NCBI GenBank assembly: GCA_002332905.1
Contig: DDAM01000040.1
Location: 1 to 64,000, forward strand
Direction: 5' to 3'
DNA: 64,000 nucleotides
From: Firmicutes bacterium UBA2058
GTDB taxonomy: Bacteria > Bacillota > Clostridia > Tissierellales > Sedimentibacteraceae
In this document: positions 1 to 8,635 of the stretch, piece after piece
Layout of the letters: every line of letters starts with the position of its first letter
How positions within the stretch are numbered: position 1 is the first letter of the stretch
The notes under the pieces: model-generated
Seen by the model: the letters and a program-made list of their open reading frames with translations, nothing else
Told to the model about the DNA's origin: nothing
Database searches by the model: none
Program-made: the position numbers and the translations under genes

Positions 1-147
1 TTTTATCTCGAAAAATATTTAATCTTTGACGCTGTTATGGGTGCAGTCTATAAGTTTACTCTATCCAAAAAACAAAATAAAAATAATTTATTTTATTTAA
101 TATGTTATTTTATTAAGTTTTTTTATAGTATAAATTATATAATATGA
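1..147 (+). CDS. possible 3' end of an unrecognised gene (partial)
   Basis: Frame 1 is open from the first base to a TGA at 145-147, giving 48 residues that begin FYLEKYLIFDAVMGAVYKF and end in a lysine/asparagine- and aromatic-rich tail. The first 75 bases are less A+T-rich than the rest, which fits real coding sequence running in from the left. I do not recognise the family, and the last third could be chance. No terminator separates it clearly from the pckG promoter. Confidence 0.3.
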   Translation, partial: FYLEKYLIFDAVMGAVYKFTLSKKQNKNNLFYLICYFIKFFYSINYII

Positions 148-172
148 AATTATGTTTGTTAACATATTTCTA

Positions 173-201
173 TTGAAAGACATGTTTTAAAGTAATATAA
201 T
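173..201 (+). promoter_or_regulatory. sigma-A type promoter of pckG
   Basis: TTGAAA (173-178) and TATAAT (196-201) are separated by exactly 17 bases. Transcription would start near 208, leaving a leader of about 55 nt before the pckG ATG, which is preceded by GAGAGGAA. No operator was recognised. Confidence 0.75.
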
Positions 202-262
202 GTAACATATTGATATTTATTATAACACAATTATTATGTAAGGAATCAGAGAGGAAATAATC

Positions 263-2065
263 ATGAATAAATTAACAAACAACAAAAATATTCTTGCTTG
301 GATAGATGAGGTTATAAAACTTACTAATCCAAAGGATATAATGTGGATAGATGGTAGTGATAAACAAATAAATATGCTGACTAAAGAGGCTTGTGATACA
401 AATGAAATCATGGCACTTAACCAAGAAAAGCTACCAAATTGTTACTATCACCGTACTAATGAAAATGACGTAGCTCGTATGGAAGATAGAACCTTTATAT
501 GCTCAAGAAAAGAAATTGACGCTGGCCCTACTAACAACTGGAAATCTCCTGAGGATGCATATGCTCTTGGAAAATCAATATTTAAGGATTCTATGAAGGA
601 CAGAACTATGTATATTATACCTTATTGCATGGGACCTATAGGATCACCTTTTTCTAAAGTAGGTATAGAAGTAACAGACTCTATATATGTTGTACTAAAT
701 ATGAATATCATGACGAGAATTGGAAAGCAAGTTTTAAATATGCTTGGACAAGAATCCAATGATTTTGTTCGTGGTTTACATAGTAAATGTGAACTAGATA
801 AGGAAAAAAGATATATATTTCACTTCCCAGAGGACAATACAATATGGTCATGTAACTCTGCTTATGGTGGAAACGTACTGTTAGGAAAAAAATGCTTTGC
901 ACTAAGAATTGCTACTAATCTTGGACGTAAGGAATCATGGATGGCAGAGCATATGCTTATACTTGGTATCGAAAACCCTCAAGGTGAAGTAAAATATATT
1001 GCTGCAGCATTCCCATCAGCATGTGGAAAAACAAATCTTGCGATGCTAATACCACCTGAAGCTTATACTAAAAAAGGTTATAAAATATGGACAGTTGGCG
1101 ATGACATAGCTTGGATAAGAATTGGTGATGACGGAAGACTATATGCTATAAATCCAGAAGCGGGCTTCTTTGGAGTAGCTCCTGGAACAGGAAGAAACTC
1201 AAATCCTAATGCACTTTCTGCTACATCAAAAGATACAATATTTACTAACGTTGCACTTAACTTAGATGATAATACTGTTTGGTGGGAAGGTTTAACTAAA
1301 ACTCCACCTACAACAAATATGCTTGATTGGAAGGGTAATCCTTGGAATTATAAAGAATCTTCTGAAAAAGGTGCTCATCCTAACTCAAGATTTACAGCTC
1401 CAGCGAAAAACTGCCCATGTATATCAAGTGAATGGGAAAATCCAAATGGAGTTCCACTATCAGCTATAATATTTGGTGGAAGACGTGCTAAAACTGCTCC
1501 TCTTGTTTATGAAGCTCGAGATTGGAATCATGGAGTGTTTATAGGCTCAGCAATGGCAAGTGAAACAACAGCTGCTGCTGCTGGAAAAGTTGGTGTAGTT
1601 AGAAGAGACCCAATGGCAATGCTACCTTTCTGCGGATATAATATGGCAGACTACTTTGCACACTGGATTGAAATGGGAGCAAAGGTGGACAAGGCCTCCA
1701 AGGTTGCCAAGGCAAATAAATTGCCTAAGATATTTAATGTAAATTGGTTTAGAACAGATGAAGATGGTAAGTTTATTTGGCCAGGATATGGTGAGAACTT
1801 CAGAATATTAGACTGGATAATTAAAAGATGCGAAAATAAGGTTGACGCTAAAGAGGTTGAAATTGGATATGTTCCAAATGTTGATGATATTAACATGGAG
1901 GACTTAAGTTTATCTAAGGAAACTATTGAGGATTTGTTATCTATAGATAAAGATCTATGGCTAGAAGATTCAAAGGGAATTGAAGAATTCTACGCTAAAT
2001 TTAACGGTAGAATTCCAAAAGAATTAACAGATGAACTTAATAATTTAAAAAATAATTTAAAATAA
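263..2065 (+). CDS. pckG: phosphoenolpyruvate carboxykinase, GTP-dependent
   Basis: Interconverts oxaloacetate + GTP and PEP + CO2 + GDP in the cytoplasm, linking C4 acids from amino-acid breakdown to gluconeogenesis, or working in the carboxylating direction in fermenters. The 600-residue length is normal for the GTP class. The P-loop/active-site block FPSACGKTNLAM lies at about 250-261, with the family's reactive cysteine at C254 and nucleotide-binding K256-T257. The metal/kinase-2 block TVGDDIAW is at 278-285, and a PEAGFFGVAPGTG loop follows at about 298. The ATP-type enzyme has a different P-loop, so the class is clear. The ATG is 4-5 bases after a GAGGAAA site. The gene is monocistronic: it has its own promoter and two hairpins follow it. 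Confidence 0.97.
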   Translation: MNKLTNNKNILAWIDEVIKLTNPKDIMWIDGSDKQINMLTKEACDTNEIMALNQEKLPNCYYHRTNENDVARMEDRTFICSRKEIDAGPTNNWKSPEDAYALGKSIFKDSMKDRTMYIIPYCMGPIGSPFSKVGIEVTDSIYVVLNMNIMTRIGKQVLNMLGQESNDFVRGLHSKCELDKEKRYIFHFPEDNTIWSCNSAYGGNVLLGKKCFALRIATNLGRKESWMAEHMLILGIENPQGEVKYIAAAFPSACGKTNLAMLIPPEAYTKKGYKIWTVGDDIAWIRIGDDGRLYAINPEAGFFGVAPGTGRNSNPNALSATSKDTIFTNVALNLDDNTVWWEGLTKTPPTTNMLDWKGNPWNYKESSEKGAHPNSRFTAPAKNCPCISSEWENPNGVPLSAIIFGGRRAKTAPLVYEARDWNHGVFIGSAMASETTAAAAGKVGVVRRDPMAMLPFCGYNMADYFAHWIEMGAKVDKASKVAKANKLPKIFNVNWFRTDEDGKFIWPGYGENFRILDWIIKRCENKVDAKEVEIGYVPNVDDINMEDLSLSKETIEDLLSIDKDLWLEDSKGIEEFYAKFNGRIPKELTDELNNLKNNLK

Positions 2066-2138
2066 CTCTCTTGACCTTCTCACACAACCGTATGTACGGT
2101 TTCCACACAGTACTTTTTTAGATTTCATAGATTTTCAT

Positions 2139-2179
2139 AGAATAGCTGGTTAGATTAAAATATCTAATTTGGCTATTCT
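2139..2179 (+). terminator. hairpin downstream of pckG
   Basis: AGAATAGC (2139-2146) pairs with GCTATTCT (2172-2179), with an inner TTAGAT/ATCTAA stem, followed by a T-rich stretch (TTGTTTG). It is likely the first pckG terminator. Confidence 0.6.
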
Positions 2180-2209
2180 TTGTTTGTAGGTATGAGCTTA
2201 TTTAATTTA

Positions 2210-2240
2210 AAAACTCTCATATGGAAGCTATGAGAGTTTT
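2210..2240. terminator. bidirectional terminator between pckG and the histidine kinase gene
   Basis: AAAACTCTCAT (2210-2220) and ATGAGAGTTTT (2230-2240) form an 11-bp stem with a 9-nt loop. The A and T tracts at the stem ends let it act in both directions between convergent genes. Confidence 0.8.
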
Positions 2241-2257
2241 ATGTGGATATAAAAAAA

Positions 2258-3853
2258 CTATACAATTGGTAGTGCTATTTCAAATAAAGTTTTAATAGGT
2301 GACTTAGGCTCATCAACAAGTAATATAACACCTTTATGCGCTTCAATTATACGTTTTGAAATTGAAAGCCCTAATCCTGAGCTATGATTGCTACGTGATG
2401 ATTCACCTACTACAAACGGTTCAAAAATGTGTTTTCTAATTTCTGCTGGTATACCAATGCCATCATCTCCTATACTGATAACAGCATTATTTTTATGAGT
2501 ATTAACTAAAAAATATAGAGTTACTCCCTTCTTATTGTGAATAACTGCATTTGTCACAATATTCTCGAATGAGCGGCGTAATGCAATAATATCAATATTA
2601 CAATATATATGTTCTTCTGGAATATCTACTTCTAATATAAATCCAGCTGTTTCTAGCTCAGTATATTTTTCAGCTATATAATCTCGAAAAAAGTCGCATA
2701 TATCTAATCTTTGTAGAACAAGGTGATAATCAGGATGCTCCATCTTACTGTAATCATAAAATGTATTTATAAGTTCGTTAAGCATGCTAGCTTTTTGCTC
2801 AATTATAGAAAGGTATTGGTTTTGCTCTACCTTTGGAACTACACCATCATTGAGAGCTTTTGCATACCCTTGAATTACAGTTATAGGGGTTTTCAAATCA
2901 TGAGTTATATCAGCAAGCATTTTTTGTTTATCATTCTCTAATTTATTACGTTTTTTTTCACTTTCCTCTAATCTAGATGCCATGGACGAAAATCTCCAAA
3001 AAATTTCATTAAACTCCTTAGGCCCTCTGTATGACACTGGAACCTTTACTCCAACCTCATAGCTATTAAATGTATTGCACAATAAATTTAAAGGCTTATT
3101 GATTTTTCGTTTTAACCACAGTATAAAGCCTAAAATTAATATACAGTAAATTATAATAAACATAATTAAGCTATCAAAAAACATTTTATCCACATTGTCC
3201 ATATTGTTAATATAAAAATTATCAGATTGAAACAATAAAAGAGTATGAGGTAATCCTTCTTTTGTTGTAAAATCATACCTACTTATGTAATACCCCTCAT
3301 AAAATTCTTGCGTTAACAGCATATACTCTTTTTCTGTCAGGTCAAAATCTATTTCATTACCTGAAGCATAAATTATGTGATAATTCTCGTCCAATATATA
3401 TGATTCCACAACTGTTTCATCATTTTTGACAGTTGAAAAAGAAATCTGATAATTTTTATCGCCTGATTTGGTTATTAACTCTTCAACATTAAGCTTCTTA
3501 GATTTTATATATTCAGGTAATAAGTTTATCTCCCTTGATGATAAGCTTATATTTAAATCGCTTTTATTATATACAACCTCATTTTTCTCATTTAAAATAA
3601 CAATAAAGCCATTATCGCCAAGCAATTGAGAAGAAGGTATTTTTTTATAATCTCCATTAGTTAGCAACTTATCATAACCTTTGATTTTCTCTGGTTCTAT
3701 ATATTTCATTCTATTTGTAGCTCTAAGCAGAAACAATATAAACAAAAATGAAAGAATAACCGCTAAAAAAATTGTAAAAACAATGTAGTTTGCAAGTAAT
3801 AAAGTAAAAACGCCACTTTTTCTATTTTGCCTTTTCGATTTTATATCCAACAC
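2258..3853 (-). CDS. membrane sensor histidine kinase
   Basis: 531 residues. TM1 is at about 17-43, an extracytoplasmic sensor domain of about 180 residues follows, and TM2 is at about 228-247. Then come a HAMP-like linker, a HisKA domain with phosphorylated His318 in LADITHDLKTPI, and a HATPase_c domain: N box NIVTNAVIHN at 431-440, G1 IGDDGIGIP at 461-469, F box FEPF at 477-480 and G2 SSGLGLS at 491-497. It autophosphorylates and passes phosphate to the response regulator encoded just upstream. The two genes overlap by 32 bp, so they are translationally coupled. The start is uncertain: GTG 3853 and the next TTG sit almost on the AAGAGG site. The signal sensed is unknown. Confidence 0.93.
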   Translation of the reverse strand: MLDIKSKRQNRKSGVFTLLLANYIVFTIFLAVILSFLFILFLLRATNRMKYIEPEKIKGYDKLLTNGDYKKIPSSQLLGDNGFIVILNEKNEVVYNKSDLNISLSSREINLLPEYIKSKKLNVEELITKSGDKNYQISFSTVKNDETVVESYILDENYHIIYASGNEIDFDLTEKEYMLLTQEFYEGYYISRYDFTTKEGLPHTLLLFQSDNFYINNMDNVDKMFFDSLIMFIIIYCILILGFILWLKRKINKPLNLLCNTFNSYEVGVKVPVSYRGPKEFNEIFWRFSSMASRLEESEKKRNKLENDKQKMLADITHDLKTPITVIQGYAKALNDGVVPKVEQNQYLSIIEQKASMLNELINTFYDYSKMEHPDYHLVLQRLDICDFFRDYIAEKYTELETAGFILEVDIPEEHIYCNIDIIALRRSFENIVTNAVIHNKKGVTLYFLVNTHKNNAVISIGDDGIGIPAEIRKHIFEPFVVGESSRSNHSSGLGLSISKRIIEAHKGVILLVDEPKSPIKTLFEIALPIV

Positions 3854-4529
3854 CTCTTACATTTTTAATATATTTAGGATTACGAGGATCTTCCTCAATC
3901 TTCTCTCTAAGATGAGAAATATGTACCATTATAGTATTTTCATAATTATCGTAAAATTCTCCATTGATAGCCTCACAAAGCTGAGATTTTGTATAAACGC
4001 GTCCAGGTGATTTCATCATAAATGCTAGAATCTTAAATTCATTTGGTGTAATAGTAATTTCCTCACCATTTTTCTTTAATAAAAGTTTTTCAGTATCTAG
4101 TTCAAGTTCATCTAATTTATATATAGTTGACTCATTAGACAAGTTATTATTTTCGCTGTTTAATTGATAGAAACGTCGTAGATTAGCTCTAACTCTTGCC
4201 ACGATTTCAATAGGATTAAATGGTTTTGTTAGATAATCATCTGCGCCTAAATTAAGCCCTAATATTTTATCATTATCCTCAATTTTAGCTGTTAAAATTA
4301 AAATAGGAATATTATTAACTTCTCTAATCTTTTTTGTCAACACAAAGCCATCCATTTTTGGCATCATAATATCCAAAATTGCAAGGTCAACATTATTATT
4401 TAAAATCAGTTCATATGCAGTCTGTCCATTGTCTGCTGTTAATACTTTATATCCACTACTTTCCAAGTATAGCTTTAATATATTTATTATATCTATGTCA
4501 TCTTCAGCAATCAAAACCTTATATTCCAT
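3822..4529 (-). CDS. OmpR/PhoB-family response regulator
   Basis: 235 residues. The receiver domain spans 1-120, with acidic pair D10/D11, phospho-acceptor D53 (AILDIMMPKMDG), switch T80 and K102 in the LTKPF motif. A winged-helix DNA-binding domain spans about 135-232 (ITPNEFKILAFM at its start, VRGVGYKIE at its end). It is the partner of the overlapping kinase. The ATG follows GAGAGGTG. Three TTAAG-type elements with operator-like spacing lie in the 278-bp gap to the divergent lipid/envelope operon at 4820, so autoregulation and control of that operon are plausible but inferred. Confidence 0.95.
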   Translation of the reverse strand: MEYKVLIAEDDIDIINILKLYLESSGYKVLTADNGQTAYELILNNNVDLAILDIMMPKMDGFVLTKKIREVNNIPILILTAKIEDNDKILGLNLGADDYLTKPFNPIEIVARVRANLRRFYQLNSENNNLSNESTIYKLDELELDTEKLLLKKNGEEITITPNEFKILAFMMKSPGRVYTKSQLCEAINGEFYDNYENTIMVHISHLREKIEEDPRNPKYIKNVRGVGYKIEKAK

Positions 4530-4622
4530 TTTTTCACCTCTCTCATATTATTACATTCTTAATTTTTAATTATTAATAAAAATAATATAACACAAAATTC
4601 TTATGCTATTCTAATCAAATAT

Positions 4623-4659
4623 TTAAGAATTCTTAAGTATTTTAAAACTTTACCTTAAG
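4623..4659. promoter_or_regulatory. TTAAG repeats, candidate response-regulator operator
   Basis: A perfect 14-bp palindrome TTAAGAATTCTTAA lies at 4623-4636. CTTAAG recurs at 4632-4637 and 4654-4659, a 22-bp interval of two helical turns. OmpR-type regulators bind direct repeats one or two turns apart, and the site sits between the regulator gene and a divergent operon. Function is inferred. Confidence 0.4.
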
Positions 4660-4819
4660 AAATTTGATATATATTAGAATTATAAAATTAATTTTACTAT
4701 ATGTCTATACATAAATTATTGTATATGGCATTGAAATATAAATCATTAGGAGTTTTTAATGTCAAATTTTTATATTTACTTAATTGAAATAGATTTTTTA
4801 TGTATGGGTGGTGAATAAA

Positions 4820-5857
4820 GTGAAAATATGGATACTAACAGGAAAATTTGGACAAGGTCACTATTCAGCTGCAAAAGCATTGGAAGAAGAATTTTTAGAG
4901 CAAGGTCATGAGGTTGTTATAAGTGATATTGTTGAGTTATTATATCCTAAGCTTTCAAAAAGCATTTATTATACATTTAATAATTTAATTTGCAGAAATT
5001 CTACAATTTATAATTTCATTAATGAGCTTGGTAGAAAACAAAAGAAAAACAGAATACATTTTAATAATAGTGCTATAGATAAAGCAATTCAGTCAATTTC
5101 ACCAGATATAATTGTTACAACTTGGTCTGCTTGTGCAAGAGAAATATCTGGTTATTCTATACCTGTATATGTATGTATTACAGACATGGGAATTCATCAA
5201 GGATGGATAGAAAGACACGTTCAGGGATATCTCGTAGCTACTGAGGATGTTAAGAAGAAACTTTTAAATATAGGTCTAGATGAAGATAAAATTCATATCT
5301 TTGGTATTCCAGTAAAAAAAGCTTTTAAGGAAGCCTATAAAAAAAATATAGATACTAAAAAGCTTCTTATAATGGGAGGTGGGTTAGGCATACTTCCATG
5401 GATTGATCAATTATTATCAGAGTTAAAAGGTCATAAGGATATAAAAATCACTGTTATTACTGGAAATAATAAGCGCCTTTTTGAAAAAATTAGACGTAAG
5501 CACCTATCTGTAAAAGTTGTTGGTTATACTCGAGAAGTGCATAAATATATGAAGGAAGCAAATCTTCTTATTTCAAAGCCTGGTGGAGTTTCTATATTTG
5601 AGTGTATTTATACAGAAACACCATGTATAGCTGTTTTTCCTGAGTATAAGCAAGAAATAGAAAATTCAAAGTTCATAGCTTCACGTAAAATTGGAGAGGT
5701 AGTTTGGCAAGGCGAGGATATAGGAACCAGTGCTTTAAATTTATTAATGAATGATAAAAAGCTTATGGAATATCAAGCTAATATAGTTAGATTAAAGCAG
5801 GAAATAGAATCAGCAAAACAAGAGGAAGTATGGTGTGAATATGAAAATGCTATATAA
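4820..5857 (+). CDS. UgtP/MGDG-synthase-like diacylglycerol glycosyltransferase (GT28)
   Basis: Predicted to move glucose or galactose from a UDP-sugar to diacylglycerol at the inner membrane face, making glycolipids used as membrane lipid or lipoteichoic-acid anchor. The N-terminus carries the MGDG_synth signature GQGHYSAAKAL (about 11-21), a glycine-rich hinge (MGGGLG) lies near residue 187, and a MurG-like donor-site block SKPGGVSIFECI lies near 252. Length (about 345) matches the family. In-frame GTGs occur at 4808, 4811 and 4820; I choose 4820 because GGTGGTG (4807-4812) is spaced like a ribosome site for it. It is the first gene of a tight four-gene operon, and the next gene overlaps it by 23 bp. 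Donor and acceptor are not provable from sequence. Confidence 0.85.
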   Translation: MKIWILTGKFGQGHYSAAKALEEEFLEQGHEVVISDIVELLYPKLSKSIYYTFNNLICRNSTIYNFINELGRKQKKNRIHFNNSAIDKAIQSISPDIIVTTWSACAREISGYSIPVYVCITDMGIHQGWIERHVQGYLVATEDVKKKLLNIGLDEDKIHIFGIPVKKAFKEAYKKNIDTKKLLIMGGGLGILPWIDQLLSELKGHKDIKITVITGNNKRLFEKIRRKHLSVKVVGYTREVHKYMKEANLLISKPGGVSIFECIYTETPCIAVFPEYKQEIENSKFIASRKIGEVVWQGEDIGTSALNLLMNDKKLMEYQANIVRLKQEIESAKQEEVWCEYENAI

Positions 5858-6542
5858 GCTTATAATTTTAATTCCTATTTTTACTTACATGAGCTATTTT
5901 TTTATTGGTGTTATTACTACCTATATACTAAGATTAAAAAATCCTCTAAAAAAAATGGATTTTTCAGAACAGAAAATATATCTTACTTTTGATGATGGAG
6001 TTGATTCAGCTTATACGCCTGAGCTTTTAAAGCTATTAAAAAAACATAATATTAAAGCATCATTTTTTATTGTTGCTTCTTCAGTAAAAAAGAACAAGGA
6101 ACTAATACAAATAATGAAAAATGAGGGTCATATAATATGTCTTCACTCATTAAAACATCATAATCAGATTTTACAGTTTCCACAACAAATTAAAAATGAT
6201 TTTGAAGAAAGCATTAAAATTTTCAACGAACAAGGTATTGATATTTCATATTATAGACCACCTTGGGGGCATGCAAGACTATATGGAATGTATTTATGTA
6301 AAAAACTAAAGCTTAATATTGTATTATGGAATATTATTATTCAGGACTGGGAGAAGGATACTACAAAAGAAATACTATGTAATAAGCTAAAAACCAAAAT
6401 ACACGGAAATGCTGTAATATGCTTACATGATGGAAGAGGTAAAAACAATGCACCTCTTAAAACAATCAAAACCCTTGAAACAATGATTCCACAATGGCAG
6501 AAGGAGGGGTATATGTTTGAAACAGTGGATAAACTATTTTAA
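5835..6542 (+). CDS. membrane-anchored polysaccharide deacetylase (NodB domain, CE4)
   Basis: 235 residues. An N-terminal membrane helix (about 7-31) holds the catalytic domain outside. All CE4 motifs are present: TFDDG (D53/D54), HSLKH with metal ligands H104 and H108, RPPWG at 141-145, D171 in the fourth motif, and LHDG (197-200). It should remove N-acetyl (or other acyl) groups from a sugar polymer or glycolipid. GTG 5835 is preceded by GAGGAAG with 6-base spacing; ATG 5841 is an alternative. It overlaps the glycosyltransferase by 23 bp, so its substrate may be that enzyme's product rather than peptidoglycan; this is inference. Confidence 0.9.
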   Translation: MNMKMLYKLIILIPIFTYMSYFFIGVITTYILRLKNPLKKMDFSEQKIYLTFDDGVDSAYTPELLKLLKKHNIKASFFIVASSVKKNKELIQIMKNEGHIICLHSLKHHNQILQFPQQIKNDFEESIKIFNEQGIDISYYRPPWGHARLYGMYLCKKLKLNIVLWNIIIQDWEKDTTKEILCNKLKTKIHGNAVICLHDGRGKNNAPLKTIKTLETMIPQWQKEGYMFETVDKLF

Positions 6543-7563
6543 AAAAATATTATGGAATGGTGGTTTTTTTACACTTGTTGTTATTATCACTTACCGATTT
6601 GTTTTTTCAAAGATTAATTTTAATGAACTAACAAGTTTATTTTATAATTTAAATATACGGTATATTTTTTATGGGTTATTAAGTGCAATTTTAATGGTAT
6701 GCGCAGAGGCCTACAACATTAAAAGAAATTTTCGTCTTCTTAAAGAAGATATAAAATATGGTGATTGCTTAAGCTATGCCTTTGCAGGTAACTTTTTCAG
6801 CGGAATAACCCCTGCAGCTACTGGTGGTCAGCCTATGCAGTTATTGTTGATGCATAAAAATGGTATACCAGTATCCAAAGGAACATTGGCTCTTTTGATG
6901 GATTTAGGTGCATACCAAATTTCTATCATAACAATAGCTATAATTGGATATATTAGCTATTTTGAAGTAATTAATAATTCGTTGGGAAGATTTATTCCAG
7001 TACTTTGGATAGGCATTGTAACTAATATTTTTATACTAGCAATAACTTTTTTAGCAGTATTTTCTCGAAAGTTCATATATAGCATTATTTCTTTTATAAC
7101 AATGATTATAAAATTCTTTAGTATAAATAAGGGTAATAATTTCAATGAAAAAGCACTATTAGGTGTTGAACGATATAAAGCAAGTGCAAATATTTTAAGA
7201 GAAAACAAACTAACCTATCTAATAACTGTACTAATAACAATTATTAGAATTGTTGCTATGCACTCCGCTCCTTTTTGGATTTATAAAAGTTTAGGCTTTT
7301 CACAAGCAACAATATTTCAAATATTAGCATTGCAATCTACATTATACGTCTCCTGCGCTGCAGTTCCTTTACCTGGAGGCGTTGGTATTTGTGAAAGTAG
7401 CTTCATGCTGTATTTTAAAGAAATTTTTCCTTCAACTATTATTCAGCCAGCTATGATTTTAAGTAGAGTGATTGGATTTTATTTTATAATGGCTTTTTGT
7501 GGAATATCATTGTCTATAATATATTTAAATAAAATAGTAAAAAAATACTTTGTAAGGATGTGA
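6517..7563 (+). CDS. LPG-synthase-TM/UPF0104 family integral membrane protein
   Basis: 348 residues, with about 8 hydrophobic segments throughout. It has the family's conserved pieces: FSGITPAATGGQPMQ near residue 93 and VPLPGGVGICESSF near 290. The family (PF03706) covers the flippase-like membrane part of MprF and related glycolipid flippases or transferases; there is no cytosolic aminoacyl-transferase domain, so lysyl transfer is unlikely. The start is TTG 6517, set by a strong AAGGAGGGG at 6501-6509. The nearby ATG at 6513 belongs to the upstream frame. It overlaps the deacetylase gene by 26 bp, so translational coupling is likely. A role in moving or modifying a glycolipid is inferred from position. 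Confidence 0.85.
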   Translation: MKQWINYFKKILWNGGFFTLVVIITYRFVFSKINFNELTSLFYNLNIRYIFYGLLSAILMVCAEAYNIKRNFRLLKEDIKYGDCLSYAFAGNFFSGITPAATGGQPMQLLLMHKNGIPVSKGTLALLMDLGAYQISIITIAIIGYISYFEVINNSLGRFIPVLWIGIVTNIFILAITFLAVFSRKFIYSIISFITMIIKFFSINKGNNFNEKALLGVERYKASANILRENKLTYLITVLITIIRIVAMHSAPFWIYKSLGFSQATIFQILALQSTLYVSCAAVPLPGGVGICESSFMLYFKEIFPSTIIQPAMILSRVIGFYFIMAFCGISLSIIYLNKIVKKYFVRM

Positions 7564-7569
7564 AACAAC

Positions 7570-8574
7570 GTGCAACGCAATCTACCAATAATTAATGTAG
7601 CTAAATATGTAGCCTCTATATGCGTTGTAGCAGTTCACACTTTCACGACATCCCCTATTGACAATATATATATTTTCTTGTTTATTCAAGGGATAGCAAG
7701 ACTTGCTGTTCCTTTTTTCTTTTGCTGTACAGGATATTTTATTGGGTCAAATGGTATAGGGGATAAAGATGTTGTAATTCCTTATATAAAAAAATTAATT
7801 GGCATATATTTATTTTGGTCAATTATATATATTCCTATTGAAATATTAAAAATGATTGGCACAAATACTTTAAACATTAGCAATATACTAAACTATTTAA
7901 AATTTATATTAGTACAGGGTAGCTTTTTACACCTATGGTACTTTCCTGCAATAATATTAGCAATTTTTATTCTCCATAAGCTTATGAAAAAAGCTTCCTT
8001 ATGGACTGTTAGTATTTTAGCGTGTATCATATATGCTATAGGTATGCTAGGTGACAGCTACTACGGTATCTTGACATATTTGCCTGAATATATTAATAAT
8101 GCTATGAATTTATACCTTAATATATTTATCTCAACTCGAAATGGCTTATTCTTTGGATTTCCATTTGTTCTTATAGGTATAATCATATCAAAATATGAGA
8201 GTAAAATAATAAAAATGAATTTTTTCCCATGGTTAATAATTTCACTTATATCAGTTTGCATAGAGGTGTATGTTCTCAATATTTATAATTTAGCTATTGA
8301 TTATAACATAACTCTTACTATTGCTCCTGCAACATTTTTCTTATTTTTAAGTTTGATTCAGACTCAACTAAATTTTTATCACTGCACTGATGTATTTAGA
8401 AAATACAGCTCTTTAATTTATGAAAGCCACTTGATTTTTTATGGCATAGTACTTGGTTTATTAGATTTTTATGAGATTAATATTCTGAATGATAGCTTTG
8501 TTCAATTTATTGTAGTATTTACATTATCACAGTTATTTGCATATATAGCTATAAAATTACCCAAAATCGTCTAA
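7570..8574 (+). CDS. acyltransferase 3 family membrane protein
   Basis: 334 residues with about ten hydrophobic segments. The N-terminus RNLPIINVAKYVASICVVAVHT carries the conserved histidine (H22) of the Acyl_transf_3 family (PF01757), which O-acylates exported sugars. A second family block, ARLAVPFFFCCTGYF, lies near residue 42. It starts with GTG 7570, seven bases after the previous stop, with AAGGATG upstream. As last gene of the operon it could acylate the glycolipid or polymer made by the preceding three gene products. The acyl donor and the acceptor are unknown. Confidence 0.87.
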   Translation: MQRNLPIINVAKYVASICVVAVHTFTTSPIDNIYIFLFIQGIARLAVPFFFCCTGYFIGSNGIGDKDVVIPYIKKLIGIYLFWSIIYIPIEILKMIGTNTLNISNILNYLKFILVQGSFLHLWYFPAIILAIFILHKLMKKASLWTVSILACIIYAIGMLGDSYYGILTYLPEYINNAMNLYLNIFISTRNGLFFGFPFVLIGIIISKYESKIIKMNFFPWLIISLISVCIEVYVLNIYNLAIDYNITLTIAPATFFLFLSLIQTQLNFYHCTDVFRKYSSLIYESHLIFYGIVLGLLDFYEINILNDSFVQFIVVFTLSQLFAYIAIKLPKIV

Positions 8575-8590
8575 AGCACACATAAAAACG

Positions 8591-8616
8591 CGAGGACAGT
8601 ATTCTTACTGACCTCG
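8591..8616. terminator. bidirectional terminator (acyltransferase / pmbA)
   Basis: CGAGGACAGTA and TACTGACCTCG form an 11-bp stem with one mismatch and a 4-nt loop. TATTTTAT follows on the plus strand. It lies between convergent genes. Confidence 0.75.
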
Positions 8617-8635
8617 TATTTTATAGGGGGGTAAA

